From NCBI GenBank assembly GCA_022616235.1, contig JAKEFC010000281.1:1-39485 (forward strand): 39,485 nt of DNA. The letters run 5' to 3'. This DNA comes from Planctomycetota bacterium. GTDB lineage: Bacteria > Planctomycetota > UBA8108 > UBA1146 > JAKEFC01. Shown here in pieces: positions 1 to 9,602 of this stretch (position 1 is its first letter; every line of letters begins with the position of its first letter). Below the pieces are notes generated by a model, which was not told the DNA's origin, searched no databases, and saw only the letters and a program-made list of their open reading frames with translations. The translations under genes and the position numbers were made by a program.

Positions 1-2
1 CA

Positions 3-1229
3 CGGAGTGCGATCGGCCTCGGCCTGCTCTACGCGGAGGCCGACGACTCGGCACGCGCGCTGGAATGGTTGGAGCGCGCCGTGAACACCGAGGGCGCATC
101 GCCGCGCTGGGTGCGGAACGCGGTCGCTCTCGCCGTGCGCTTCGACGAGGCGCGCATGGCGCCCGAATTGGAGCGCATCGAGACTCTGAAGTCGAAGGTC
201 GCCCGCCTCGCGACGGAGCACGAGCGGCTGCAAGCCGAGGTCGCGGCCCGCGACCAGGAGCTTGCGCGCATGCGCGAGCTGTACGTGCGATTCGACGCGA
301 AAGCGGCCGCGCCCGCGGCGGCGGCGGATGGCACGCTCCCGATCGTCGAATCGAGCGAAGCGGCGTTGCTGCTCGACCAGGTCAAGGAGGGAGCACGGGA
401 GGAAGCGCGGGCACGACTTCATTTCGCCCGGCTCTACATGGAACGCGGATTGGAGCACTACTGCTCCGGGCGCCATCTGCACGCGCTGAACGAAGCGAGG
501 AAAGCCCTCGACATCGACCCCGAGCGAGCGGACGCGCAGGACTTGAGCCGGCAGTGTCTCGCCGTCATCGCGGGAGCCGCCGGGGGGGATGCGCGCGCCG
601 CGACGTCGGGCGACGGCGCGAAGGTAGGCGACGCGGCGCAGAGCGGCGACGACAAGTACGCGCGCTTGTTGCACGTCGAGGGGATGAAAGCGCATTTGCA
701 CGAGGGACGCCGCCTCCACCGGCAGGGGAAGACGCCGCAGGCGCAAGAGAAGCTGGAGCGCGTTCTCAGCGACTTCGCGTGGGGTGCGTTTCGATTGACC
801 GACGAGGAGATCGTGACCGTGGTCGAGCCGGCGGAGCACTTACTGCGCAAGATCCTCGGAGAGCGCGGCGACATCGGCGAAGCGGCCCAATGGCGTGGGA
901 GGGAATCGGACTTGCTCGGCCGCTTGCGGGACGCATTCAAGAAGCGAGCCGCCCAGGAGATCGCATTCGAACGGCTCGACGCGCTGATCGAAGCGATGAA
1001 AGCCTCGCGCCCGGAGGAGGCGGAGGCGATCGCCGAAGCGGAGCTTACGCGCAGCTTGATCCTCGCGGGCGAGGCCGAAACACGCGGCGCGCCGGCCGAC
1101 GCCGAAACGGCGCTCAGAGACGTCGTCACGTTGATCGAGTTCTTTCCCGCGCTGGATGCCACCGGCGCCGTGGCCAAGGACGCAGAGCGGCGCCTGGCCG
1201 CCGCGGCCGCAGCGCTGAAGAAAGAGTAG
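3..1229 (+). CDS. TPR/coiled-coil protein, 5' end truncated by the window edge
   Basis: Frame is open from base 3 (RSAIGLGLLYAEADDSARALEWLERAV...) through the listed TTG at 69; TPR-like helical units (GLEHYCSGRHLHALNEARKALDIDPERADA) and a coiled-coil stretch; stop at 1227-1229. Confidence 0.75.
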   Translation, partial: RSAIGLGLLYAEADDSARALEWLERAVNTEGASPRWVRNAVALAVRFDEARMAPELERIETLKSKVARLATEHERLQAEVAARDQELARMRELYVRFDAKAAAPAAAADGTLPIVESSEAALLLDQVKEGAREEARARLHFARLYMERGLEHYCSGRHLHALNEARKALDIDPERADAQDLSRQCLAVIAGAAGGDARAATSGDGAKVGDAAQSGDDKYARLLHVEGMKAHLHEGRRLHRQGKTPQAQEKLERVLSDFAWGAFRLTDEEIVTVVEPAEHLLRKILGERGDIGEAAQWRGRESDLLGRLRDAFKKRAAQEIAFERLDALIEAMKASRPEEAEAIAEAELTRSLILAGEAETRGAPADAETALRDVVTLIEFFPALDATGAVAKDAERRLAAAAAALKKE

Positions 1230-1232
1230 CCT

Positions 1233-1256
1233 CGCCGGCGCCGCGTCGCGCCGGCG
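1233..1256. terminator. Terminator-like perfect hairpin between convergent genes
   Basis: CGCCGGCGC-cgcgtc-GCGCCGGCG: 9-bp perfect stem and 6-nt loop filling the 27-bp gap between two convergent stop codons. No U-tract on either strand. Confidence 0.5.
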
Positions 1257-1943
1257 TCAGTTCTTCAGCCGGAGAGCAATGCGGTCGCCGCCTATGCGGA
1301 AGAGCTGGAGCCGGTCGAAGATCAGTTGCGCGCTCGGGCTCTTCGACTTCCAGTTCTGCATCGAGCGCAGAATATCCGCCGACTCCTCCGCACTGGCATC
1401 GTCGTATCGATACCAATCGCCGAAGTGGAACCGATGGAGCCGCAAGCCCGCCGCATCGCCCCCCTTGATCTCGCCGCTGCACGTGACGTCCAGATTGAAG
1501 TAGCGCCCCGCGATCGGAAACGGCGCGCTGTCGGGGGAGCGCAAGCTCATTTGCATCCGGAGCGTACCGTCGCCTGAGAATTCGCTCGCGAACTTGCTGC
1601 CGGCCGAGTTCGGATCCGCGTCGTATTGGCTCTGCACGAGCGCGCTCAGCTCCTGGGCGGTGAGCGTCACTTCTTCGCCGGCCGCGACGCGCTCGCACAG
1701 GCGCGCCGCTTCGCCGAGATCGTACGCGACGCGCTCGAACGGGAGCGGCTCCGGCATCGCGATGCGGGTGTAGAAGCTGTGGAGCACGTAGCCGACCAGC
1801 GCCGCGGCCAACAGGAACAATGCCGCGACGAAGATGCCGCACGTACACAAGGTCCAAAAGGGGCGCGGAGCCGCCGCGCCGAAATCAGTGCGGGAGTTAT
1901 CGTGCGATTGCTCTCCCGATTCGGAGCCGCCGAAGGCCGGCAT
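1257..1943 (-). CDS. Hypothetical membrane-anchored protein, single N-terminal TM segment, adjacent to the ArsM-like gene
   Basis: 228 aa; TM segment TCGIFVAALFLLAAALVGYVLHSF; starts 3 bp after the stop of the upstream methyltransferase gene. Confidence 0.75.
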   Translation of the reverse strand: MPAFGGSESGEQSHDNSRTDFGAAAPRPFWTLCTCGIFVAALFLLAAALVGYVLHSFYTRIAMPEPLPFERVAYDLGEAARLCERVAAGEEVTLTAQELSALVQSQYDADPNSAGSKFASEFSGDGTLRMQMSLRSPDSAPFPIAGRYFNLDVTCSGEIKGGDAAGLRLHRFHFGDWYRYDDASAEESADILRSMQNWKSKSPSAQLIFDRLQLFRIGGDRIALRLKN

Positions 1944-1946
1944 CGA

Positions 1947-3221
1947 CTAGCAGCAGCCGCCGCCGGGGGTACAGGAGGAGCTTGCGGAGTTGAGTCCGCC
2001 GCTCCGCTCCCACTGCTTGCGCAGCGCGTCTGGAATGCGGCGCGCGGATGCGCCGGCAGGATTGCAGTCGAACGCGATCCGTTCCTCTTCGGAAGCGAGC
2101 GCTTCGCTGACCACGAAATGACCCGCGTAGGGGGGCGTGCTCAGCAGGCGCGCCGTCTTCTCGCAGACCGGCACGGCGGTGCCGCGCGGATATTCGTGGC
2201 CGTCGTCATCGTGAACCGATGCGAACGGACCGCGATAGAGCGCGCTGCGATAGGTCTCCCAGCACGGTCCCTCTTTCCCTTTGTACGCCGCGACCGTGAC
2301 GGAATTGAAGATGATCCCTTGCTCGTGGCGCCACAGGTAGGAACTCAGCTCCTCGATCCCGTAGAAGCCGGCTGCGACGAACGCATCGAGGAAGCGATCG
2401 CGGCGCAGCGCGCCCGCCATGCACCCGGTCCACAAGAATTCGTCGTGCTTCATCTCGGTGGGAACGTCTTCGGAGGCGACGATGTCCGAGATCACGGCGC
2501 GGCCGCCGCGCTTGAGCACGCGGTGCAGCTCTTGGAAGAGCTGCGCCTTGCTGGAGTCATCCACCAGATTCAACACGCAGTTCGAGACCACGAGGTCGAT
2601 GCTGTTCGAGGCGACGAGAGGCTGCTTCGCGAGTTCCGACTCGATCTCGTCCAGTTCCTGGTAGGAAGCCGGGCTCCTGCCGCGAACCAATTCCGCGAGG
2701 CGATCGAGGTCCCACCGCAAGTTCTCGATGTGGCCGCGGCGAAATTCGACGTTGGGCTGCCGGTACCCGAGCGCGCTCGTCACCTCGCCGACCGCTCCCC
2801 GCGCCAGCGCGAGCATCTGCGGCGTCTTGTCGACTCCGACCACGCTGCCGTCCGCGCCGACTTTGCGCGCGATCATGAAGCAGTGCTTCCCGGATCCGGA
2901 TCCGAGGTCGAGAACTGTTTCCCCCTCGCGCGCGTAGCGCGTGGGATCTCCGCAGCCGTAATCGACGTCCAGGATGCGTTGGGGTACGTGCGAGAGATCG
3001 ACGCCGGCATAGTCGACGGGAGTGCAAAGGCAAGCTTCCGGGCTTCGCGCCGCCGCGCCGTAGCGGCGCTGCTCGCGATCCTCCCGTTCGAGCTCGCCGA
3101 TCACGGCCAACAGCCGGTTCAGGTGCGCGACGCGCGCGGGTTCTAGCTGCAAGAATCCTCGCGCCGGCGCTTGAGTCGAGGCCGGCGCTGGCGGCGCTGG
3201 CGGAAGCTTCGCTGGGACCAT
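1947..3221 (-). CDS. arsM: ArsM-like arsenite S-adenosylmethionine methyltransferase
   Basis: SAM motif VLDLGSGSGKHCFMIA; VDYGCGDP; ArsM-type cysteine contexts SNCVLNL and GCMAGAL; C-terminal CTPGGGCC. Confidence 0.8.
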   Translation of the reverse strand: MVPAKLPPAPPAPASTQAPARGFLQLEPARVAHLNRLLAVIGELEREDREQRRYGAAARSPEACLCTPVDYAGVDLSHVPQRILDVDYGCGDPTRYAREGETVLDLGSGSGKHCFMIARKVGADGSVVGVDKTPQMLALARGAVGEVTSALGYRQPNVEFRRGHIENLRWDLDRLAELVRGRSPASYQELDEIESELAKQPLVASNSIDLVVSNCVLNLVDDSSKAQLFQELHRVLKRGGRAVISDIVASEDVPTEMKHDEFLWTGCMAGALRRDRFLDAFVAAGFYGIEELSSYLWRHEQGIIFNSVTVAAYKGKEGPCWETYRSALYRGPFASVHDDDGHEYPRGTAVPVCEKTARLLSTPPYAGHFVVSEALASEEERIAFDCNPAGASARRIPDALRKQWERSGGLNSASSSCTPGGGCC

Positions 3222-3469
3222 TCGACCTCCCCTGTAGTCCGGAACTTTTCACGCGATACCTCGTCCCACGAGGAGCGCAACTGTTATCGCATGGCGCTCG
3301 AATCATAGCCGCAGCCTCGCGCGGGCCACAAGGCGGCCGTTGCCGCGATGAGAGGAGTCGCGGAGCGGCCGCCGCCGGGGCGAGACGCCGGTAGACAGCC
3401 GCGTAGGGGCGGTGCTAACCTGCCGCGCCGCCATCATTGCGATACATTTGCGCGAGAAGGTGCCGCGAA

Positions 3470-6400
3470 ATGGAGGAACGACCGGGGAGAAGCGAGCGCG
3501 CCGCGGCGAGCGGCGCGACGTTGGAGGTCGGGTCGTTGCCATCTCCCGAGTTGTTCACCGCCTATCGCGCGCGGATTTTCGAGAGTTGCGATGAGCGATT
3601 TCGCGAGAGCCACGACGCGGCCACGCTCGATCGGTCCCTCGCCGAGAGCTTTGCATCGTTCCGTGTGAGGAAGCGGGGCGCGCTCATCGTGCGCGCGACC
3701 GCCGGCGCCAGCCTGAGTTCGAGCGACGAGCCGCGCGCCTTGCTGGAAGTCGTGATGGAAGACCAAGCTTTCATCATCGACACCATCCAGCTATTCTTCG
3801 ACGATTCCGGCGTTCGCGTGCACTGTTCCCTAGTGCTCACCGCCGCGGTGGAACGCGACCGCTCCGGCCGCCTCCTGGCGCTCGGCGCCGCGGAGGCGGG
3901 GGAGCGCCGCGAAATCCTGGCGCGTTTCGAACTGGCGGCAACCCCCACTCCCGACTTCCTGAGCGAGATCGAGCGCGGCGTTCGCTCCCGACTCGAGATC
4001 GCGGGGGAAGCCGTCCGTGATTTCAAGAAAATGAAGTCCGTACTGCGCGCTGTCGGCCGCTCGACCGTTCCCCGCAAGAAGGCGGGGGGCAAAGCGGCCT
4101 CCGCTTCCTTCGCGGAGACGCGGGACCTGATCGAGTGGCTCCTCGAAGACAACTTCGTGCTGATGGGGGTCTCTTTCATCGCCGGCGCTGCCGGAGGGAC
4201 GCCCGCGACCGACGCGGCGCGAAGGCTCGGGCACGCTTTCGCGCACGACGAGGATGATGACCGAGCGGCGCGCCAGAGCGCGCTCCTCGGGGAGAGCGAC
4301 GATGGCTTCGCGAGCGGGATCGCCATCTTCAAGGGGGTCGAAGAGTCGCCGATCCATCGCGCGGGAAAGTTGGACCACGTGCTCCTGCGGCGGCCGGCGG
4401 GGCGCGGCGAGCCGGAGGGCGTGCTGCACGTTCGCGGCCTGTTCACCTTTCAAGCCACGCAGACTCCGGGCGCGCAGATACCGCTCATTCGCCGCAAGCT
4501 CGAGGGGCTGCTCGACCGCCCTGACGCGGCCCAGAATCCTCTGCTCGAGAAGAGCTATACGAGCGCTTTCAACACGATCCCGATCGAATTCCTGTTCGAA
4601 GCGCGGGCGGAAGAGATCGCAGCGATCGCGCAGATGATCCTCGAAGCGGACAAGGATCAGGAGATCCGGACGCATTTCTTCGCGGACCGCGGCCGCCGGA
4701 GGGGCGTTTTCTTTCTCGCCATCCCGCGCCAGTGGTATTCCGAAGAGCTGCGTTCGCGCACCGCTGGCGTCTTGGAGGAAGCGCTGCGCGTTGCGCGCGC
4801 GGAATCGCGCGTTCAATTCGGCAAGGGCGAAGTCGTACTCTTGACATTTTTCCTCTTCGCGCCCGCGGGGCTCGCCGATTGCCCTCCGGAGACGCTGGCG
4901 GAACGCGTGCGCGCGGTCGTCGGAGCATGGGAAGAGCGCTTCGCGCGCCAACTCGAAGGCACGCTGGGTGCCGATGCGGCACGAGACCTCCTCGAGCGCT
5001 ACAGCCGTGCGTTCCCCACGGAGTACCAAGTGCTGCACACTCCCGCCGAAGCGCTGAACGACGTACTCAAGTTGGAGACGGTGCGCGGCCCGCGCGCGCG
5101 CGGAATCGCGTTCGAGCAGCTCTATGGCGAGCGGGACAAGCAGCAGAAGACGGCGCGTCTGCGGATCTATCTGCGGCGCCACGTGTACCTATCGCGGATC
5201 TTGCCGATTCTCGACAACTTCGGGCTGCAAGTGATCGATCAGACGGCTTTTCGCATCGAGCCCGCCGGCCAGGATGCGCTGTTCATGGAGAGTTTCCGGA
5301 TTGCCGGCGTGGAAGGGGAAGGGCATCCGCTGGTGGTACGCAAGGCGGCGATCATCGAAGCGCTCGAGGTCGTATTCGCCCGCCACGCACCCAACGATCT
5401 CTTGAATCGCCTCATCGCGGACACGGGGCTCGATTGGCGCGACGTCGACTTATTGCGCGCCTACGGGAACTACCTCCGGCAATTGAACATACTCCAGACG
5501 CTGGCGTTCATGTCGAACACCTACCGCCAGAACGGGGCGATCACCCGGCTCCTCATCGAATACTACCGGGTCCGCTTCGATCCCGGGCTGGATCTCGCGA
5601 TCGAGCAACGCGCGAGCGATTGCAGCCGGATCAAGGAGCGTATCGTCGCCGCACTTCACGCCGTGCCATCGAGCGCGCAGGACAGCTTCTTGCGCCAAAT
5701 CCTGAGCCTGTTCGAGGCGACGCTCCGCACGACGCGCTTCCAGGTGAAGAACGCGCGCAATCACTACATCGCATTCAAGGTCGATCCGCGCGCCCTCCGC
5801 GCCGGCAGCGAGCCGAAGCCATGGCGCGAGATCTACGTGCATCACCACGGCATGGAGGGAATTCACCTGCGCGGCGGCCAGCTCGCGCGGGGAGGCATCC
5901 GGTGGTCGGACCGCATCAACGACTATCGCGAAGAGGTCTTGGGCCTGATGCGGACCCAGATGGTGAAGAATGTCTTGATCGTGCCGGTCGGCGCCAAGGG
6001 CGGCTTCATCGTTCGCCGCCCGGCGGCGGCTCCCGATCTGCTCGCGCGCCAGGGTGAAGACTATTACCGCGTGTTCATCAACGCGCTCCTCGACCTCACC
6101 GACAACCACGCCGGCGGCGCGATCTCCCATCCGCCGGGGGTCGTCTGCTACGACAAGGAGGATCCGTATCTGGTCGTGGCAGCGGACAAAGGCACGGCGC
6201 GTTTCTCGAACACCGCGAACGAAGTCGCGAAGGCGCGCGGATTTTGGCTCGGAGACGCGTTCGCGTCGGGCGGCTCCAACGGTTACGACCACAAGGCGCT
6301 CGCGATCACAGCGCGCGGCGCGTGGGAGTGCGCGCAGCGGCACTTTCGCGAGTTGGGGATCGATGTCGAGCGCAACGCCATATCGGTCGCCGGCATCGGC

Positions 6401-8287
6401 GACATGGGAGGGGACGTATTCGGCAACGGGATGCTGCAGTCGCGTAACATGCGGCTGTTGGCCGCATTCAATCACGTCCACATATTCATCGATCCTGCCC
6501 CCGATCCCGCGGCTTCCTATCGCGAGCGGGAGCGGCTCTTCCGGTTGCCGCGATCGACTTGGGCCGACTACGACCGCAAAGTCCTCTCTGCGGGCGGCGG
6601 CGTATTCGGCCGCCAAGACAAGTACATCCGCCTGAGCGCCGAGGCGTGCCGCTTGCTAGGGCTCGAGGCGGGGGATCTTTCGCCGCAAGCGGTGATCTCC
6701 GCGATTCTCGCGCTCGAAGTCGATCTCCTGTGGAACGGGGGGATCGGCACCTACATCAAGGAAACCAACGAAGACAACCGCGACGTCGGCGATTTCGCGA
6801 ACGAGGGAGTGCGCATCAATGCCGCCCGCGTTCGCGCGAAGGTGATCATCGAGGGAGGCAATCTCGGCGTGACGCAGGCGGGGCGCGTCGAATTCTCCCT
6901 GCGCGGCGGCTGCATCAATACCGACTTCATCGACAACTCGGGGGGAGTCGACTGCTCCGACCACGAGGTGAATCTGAAGATCTTGCTCGCGGGAGAGGTC
7001 GCGGCGGCGCGCCTGCCCATTCCCGAGCGGAACGCGCTCTTGCAGCGCCTCAGCGAGGACGTCTGCCGGGCGGTGCTCCGCAACAGCCGCGCCAACGCGC
7101 TCATGCTGTCCTTGGACGTGATGCGAAGCCGGAGCGATCTATTCTCCTTCGAGCGACTCATCAAAGTGCTGGAGGATCGCGGGCTCGTCCAGCGCGACCG
7201 CGACGAGCTGCCGACATTGGACCAGCTCGTCACGCGCGCCGGCGGCAAGAAAGGCATGACGCGGCCGGAACTGGCGCTCTTGAGCGCCTGCGCGAAGATG
7301 CACATCAAGCGGCGGCTCCTCGACGTCTCGGCGGCGTCGCTCCCGCGCTTGGAGCGCTACCTGCGCGAGTACTTTCCAGCGGAGGTCGTCGAGCTTTACG
7401 GCGGCATCCTCACCGATCACCTCCTTGCGCGACAAATCGGAGTCACCGTACTCGCGAACGCGATCTTCCAGCACGCGGGAGCGTGTTTCTTCTTCGACGT
7501 AGAGAGGGAGACGGGCGCCGAATTGGACCAGATCGTGCGCGCGTACCATCTCGCCGATGAGATCTTCGCCTGTCGCGAGATACGGCGAAGGGTCCTCGCC
7601 CTGGATGCGGGCGTCCCGAGCGAAGCGCAGTATCGCGCGCTCCTCGCGGTAGAGGACGCGGTGCGAAAGACGGTGGCGTGGCTCCTGAGCGGCAGCGAGC
7701 GGGGCCGCCTGGATCGCATCGAACGAGAGAGCCGAGAATACGTTTCGATGCTCGCGATGTACGAGCGCGAGCTGCCGGAAGGGCTGTCCAGCTCCGAGCG
7801 CACGCGCTTCCTGCAGGTGACCGAGCAGTACCGAGCGGCGGCATTCGGCGAGGAGCTGGCGCAAAAGATTGCTCGCGTCGGCTACGCGACGGCGGGGCTC
7901 CGGATCTCCGACATCGCGCATCGCCTCGGCGCGCGGATCGCGGACGTGACGAAGCTCTACTTCCAGGCGGGGCAGGTCACGCAGATCCTGCCCCTGATCC
8001 GCAAGTGCGACGACAAGTTCTTCACCGGGCGTTGGGAGACGCTGGCGCTGCGAATCACGCGCAACTCGATGCTCGATGCGCTTTGGGGCCTCACGAGCCG
8101 GCTCGTCGAGCGATTGGGAGCGGGAGAGGGCGACGCCTGGGTGGAGCGCGGGCTCGATCTGCTCCGCAGCCGGCCCTTCTTCGACGAGTTGAAGGCGGAC
8201 ATCGCTCGCCTCGGGAGCGAAGAGGAGCTTACGATCGCGACGCTGCAAGTGATGAGTTCTCGCGTGCAGCGCGTACAGCTCGGGTAG
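3470..8287 (+). CDS. gdhB: NAD-specific glutamate dehydrogenase, large (~180 kDa) type
   Basis: ~1605 aa; dehydrogenase core RGGIRWSDRINDYREEVLGLMRTQMVKNVLIVPVGAKGGF, SNGYDHKALAITARGAWE, GIGDMGGDVFGNGML. ATG at 3470 preceded by GAGAAGG; the listed ORF starts 33 nt upstream at a TTG. Confidence 0.95.
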   Translation: MEERPGRSERAAASGATLEVGSLPSPELFTAYRARIFESCDERFRESHDAATLDRSLAESFASFRVRKRGALIVRATAGASLSSSDEPRALLEVVMEDQAFIIDTIQLFFDDSGVRVHCSLVLTAAVERDRSGRLLALGAAEAGERREILARFELAATPTPDFLSEIERGVRSRLEIAGEAVRDFKKMKSVLRAVGRSTVPRKKAGGKAASASFAETRDLIEWLLEDNFVLMGVSFIAGAAGGTPATDAARRLGHAFAHDEDDDRAARQSALLGESDDGFASGIAIFKGVEESPIHRAGKLDHVLLRRPAGRGEPEGVLHVRGLFTFQATQTPGAQIPLIRRKLEGLLDRPDAAQNPLLEKSYTSAFNTIPIEFLFEARAEEIAAIAQMILEADKDQEIRTHFFADRGRRRGVFFLAIPRQWYSEELRSRTAGVLEEALRVARAESRVQFGKGEVVLLTFFLFAPAGLADCPPETLAERVRAVVGAWEERFARQLEGTLGADAARDLLERYSRAFPTEYQVLHTPAEALNDVLKLETVRGPRARGIAFEQLYGERDKQQKTARLRIYLRRHVYLSRILPILDNFGLQVIDQTAFRIEPAGQDALFMESFRIAGVEGEGHPLVVRKAAIIEALEVVFARHAPNDLLNRLIADTGLDWRDVDLLRAYGNYLRQLNILQTLAFMSNTYRQNGAITRLLIEYYRVRFDPGLDLAIEQRASDCSRIKERIVAALHAVPSSAQDSFLRQILSLFEATLRTTRFQVKNARNHYIAFKVDPRALRAGSEPKPWREIYVHHHGMEGIHLRGGQLARGGIRWSDRINDYREEVLGLMRTQMVKNVLIVPVGAKGGFIVRRPAAAPDLLARQGEDYYRVFINALLDLTDNHAGGAISHPPGVVCYDKEDPYLVVAADKGTARFSNTANEVAKARGFWLGDAFASGGSNGYDHKALAITARGAWECAQRHFRELGIDVERNAISVAGIGDMGGDVFGNGMLQSRNMRLLAAFNHVHIFIDPAPDPAASYRERERLFRLPRSTWADYDRKVLSAGGGVFGRQDKYIRLSAEACRLLGLEAGDLSPQAVISAILALEVDLLWNGGIGTYIKETNEDNRDVGDFANEGVRINAARVRAKVIIEGGNLGVTQAGRVEFSLRGGCINTDFIDNSGGVDCSDHEVNLKILLAGEVAAARLPIPERNALLQRLSEDVCRAVLRNSRANALMLSLDVMRSRSDLFSFERLIKVLEDRGLVQRDRDELPTLDQLVTRAGGKKGMTRPELALLSACAKMHIKRRLLDVSAASLPRLERYLREYFPAEVVELYGGILTDHLLARQIGVTVLANAIFQHAGACFFFDVERETGAELDQIVRAYHLADEIFACREIRRRVLALDAGVPSEAQYRALLAVEDAVRKTVAWLLSGSERGRLDRIERESREYVSMLAMYERELPEGLSSSERTRFLQVTEQYRAAAFGEELAQKIARVGYATAGLRISDIAHRLGARIADVTKLYFQAGQVTQILPLIRKCDDKFFTGRWETLALRITRNSMLDALWGLTSRLVERLGAGEGDAWVERGLDLLRSRPFFDELKADIARLGSEEELTIATLQVMSSRVQRVQLG

Positions 8288-8305
8288 CCGTAGGCTCGGA
8301 CGGCG

Positions 8306-8484
8306 TAGAGCCTGTCCAAGAACTTCTCCTGGCTTCGGTCGGCTGCGAGGCGCGCCCACGGCGTCGAGCCTCATCGCCGTGTTTCTCCATCAATACGACT
8401 CTTCGGCTCTCCTTGCGCGCGCGCCTCTCGCTCGACCCCGAATACTCCAGGGGATGGCCAACGGAGAAGTTATTTGGCTCTTAG
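8306..8484 (+). repeat. Dispersed hairpin repeat, copy A
   Basis: Imperfect inverted ends (tagagcctgtccaagAACTTCTCC / GGAGAAGTTatttggctcttag) enclosing ...TTTCTCCATCAATACGACTCTTCGGCTCTCCTTGCGCGCG...; aligns with copies at 17.7 kb and 32.7 kb. Confidence 0.8.
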
Positions 8485-9602
8485 AACGCCTGAAACAGCG
8501 CCCGCAGGAAAGCGTTGATCGGCGCCTGCTCGCGCGCATCCTCGGTGACGTCTCTCAGCAACGTCACGGTGCGAACGGCTTCGAGGTAGAGTTCGTCGGA
8601 ATTCAGAAGGCGGCCGATGGTGTTGTCGGCGCGGTTCAAGCGCGCCGAGGCGTCGCGGAAGTTCGCCAGGATCTCTTGCACGTCGGCGGCCCATTCGGGG
8701 TCGCTCAGCATGTGGGCGATGATCCCTTCGCCCTCGCGCAGATCGCGCAGCGTAATCCTGATTTCCTCCAGCACGTTCTCGAAGGATTCCGCAAGCTCGG
8801 GGTCGCCGATCAGCTTGCCGAGCAGCCCCTTGCGTTCTCGGATGTCCGCCGCGATCCCTTGCAGCGCCTCCGTCAATCCCCGGTCGTGAATGAGCGCGGC
8901 GAGCGGCCCCTCGCCGGAGTTGATCGCCCCCGTGATGTCGTCGATATTCGAGACGATCGTCGGGATTCGCTCGAGCGCCGCGGCGACATCCTTGTCGTTG
9001 AGGAGCTTGCCGAGCGGTCCATCTCCCTCATCGATCTTGCTGGCGATGCTGTCCACGCGATCGACGATCTCGCGAAAGCGCTGCGCGATCTCCTCATCTT
9101 GGATCCAGGCGCCGAGGAGCCCTTGTCCCGCTTCGAGGTCCTCGATCACGTTCGCGAGGCGCTGCACGATATCGCGCAGGTCGCTCCGGTTCTCCTGCAT
9201 GATCTCCCCGGCCACGGCGAGGAAGTCCATGCTCCCGGTGCCGCGCAGCGTCTGGGGGTCGATCGCCGGTCCGGCGCCGGGGCGATAGTCGATGTAACTC
9301 CCGCCGAGCGCGCTCGCCGATCTTACTTGCAACGATGCCCCTTCTTGCGGCCGCAGGTCGGGCTCCAGCTCCATCGTCACCATGACTCCGCCGGGGACCA
9401 GCTTCGTCGCACGAACCTCTCCGACGCTCTTGCCGCGTACGCGGACCGGATCTCCTTCTTGCAATCCCGAGATCTCGTCGAAGCGGACTTCGATCGTGTC
9501 GGTCGTCGCGAACAGGCGGATGTTGCCCGCCAACATCGTCATGGCGCCGAGCAAGACGAGAGCGAGCAAGAACAACAGGCCGACCAGAAAATCCCGAGTC
9601 AT
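8481..9602 (-). CDS. mlaD: MCE-domain (MlaD-like) substrate-binding protein
   Basis: N-terminal TM followed by MCE core VRFDEISGLQEGDPVRVRGKSVGEV...GGSYIDY and a long helical C-terminus; next to MlaF/MlaE-like genes; 4-bp overlap with the upstream gene. Confidence 0.88.
   Translation of the reverse strand: MTRDFLVGLLFLLALVLLGAMTMLAGNIRLFATTDTIEVRFDEISGLQEGDPVRVRGKSVGEVRATKLVPGGVMVTMELEPDLRPQEGASLQVRSASALGGSYIDYRPGAGPAIDPQTLRGTGSMDFLAVAGEIMQENRSDLRDIVQRLANVIEDLEAGQGLLGAWIQDEEIAQRFREIVDRVDSIASKIDEGDGPLGKLLNDKDVAAALERIPTIVSNIDDITGAINSGEGPLAALIHDRGLTEALQGIAADIRERKGLLGKLIGDPELAESFENVLEEIRITLRDLREGEGIIAHMLSDPEWAADVQEILANFRDASARLNRADNTIGRLLNSDELYLEAVRTVTLLRDVTEDAREQAPINAFLRALFQAF

Noticed and set aside
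1626-3146. 506-aa plus-strand ORF opposite the methyltransferase and 228-aa genes
   Set aside because: Antisense to well-supported genes and spans two of them; low-information composition.
5450-6616. 388-aa minus-strand ORF inside the glutamate dehydrogenase gene, and similar long antisense ORFs (e.g. 7139-8374, 3830-5182)
   Set aside because: Shadow ORFs expected at this GC content; composition is Arg/Ala/Glu-rich with no domain signatures, fully antisense to a gene with clear family motifs.
7678-8484. 268-aa plus-strand ORF ending in repeat A with peptide FSINTTLRLSLRARLSL, echoed in copies B (YFSVNTASAALLAWRAL) and C (HFSINTILPLSLRAQPAL)
   Set aside because: The peptide similarity follows from the DNA repeat. 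Flanking frames are off-frame readings of other genes, no start codon or RBS is shared, and the inverted structure explains the conservation better.
8306-8484. Interpretation of repeat A as an insertion sequence or transposon remnant
   Set aside because: No transposase gene, and no convincing target-site duplication could be seen at any of the three copies. A MITE origin remains possible but is not shown.
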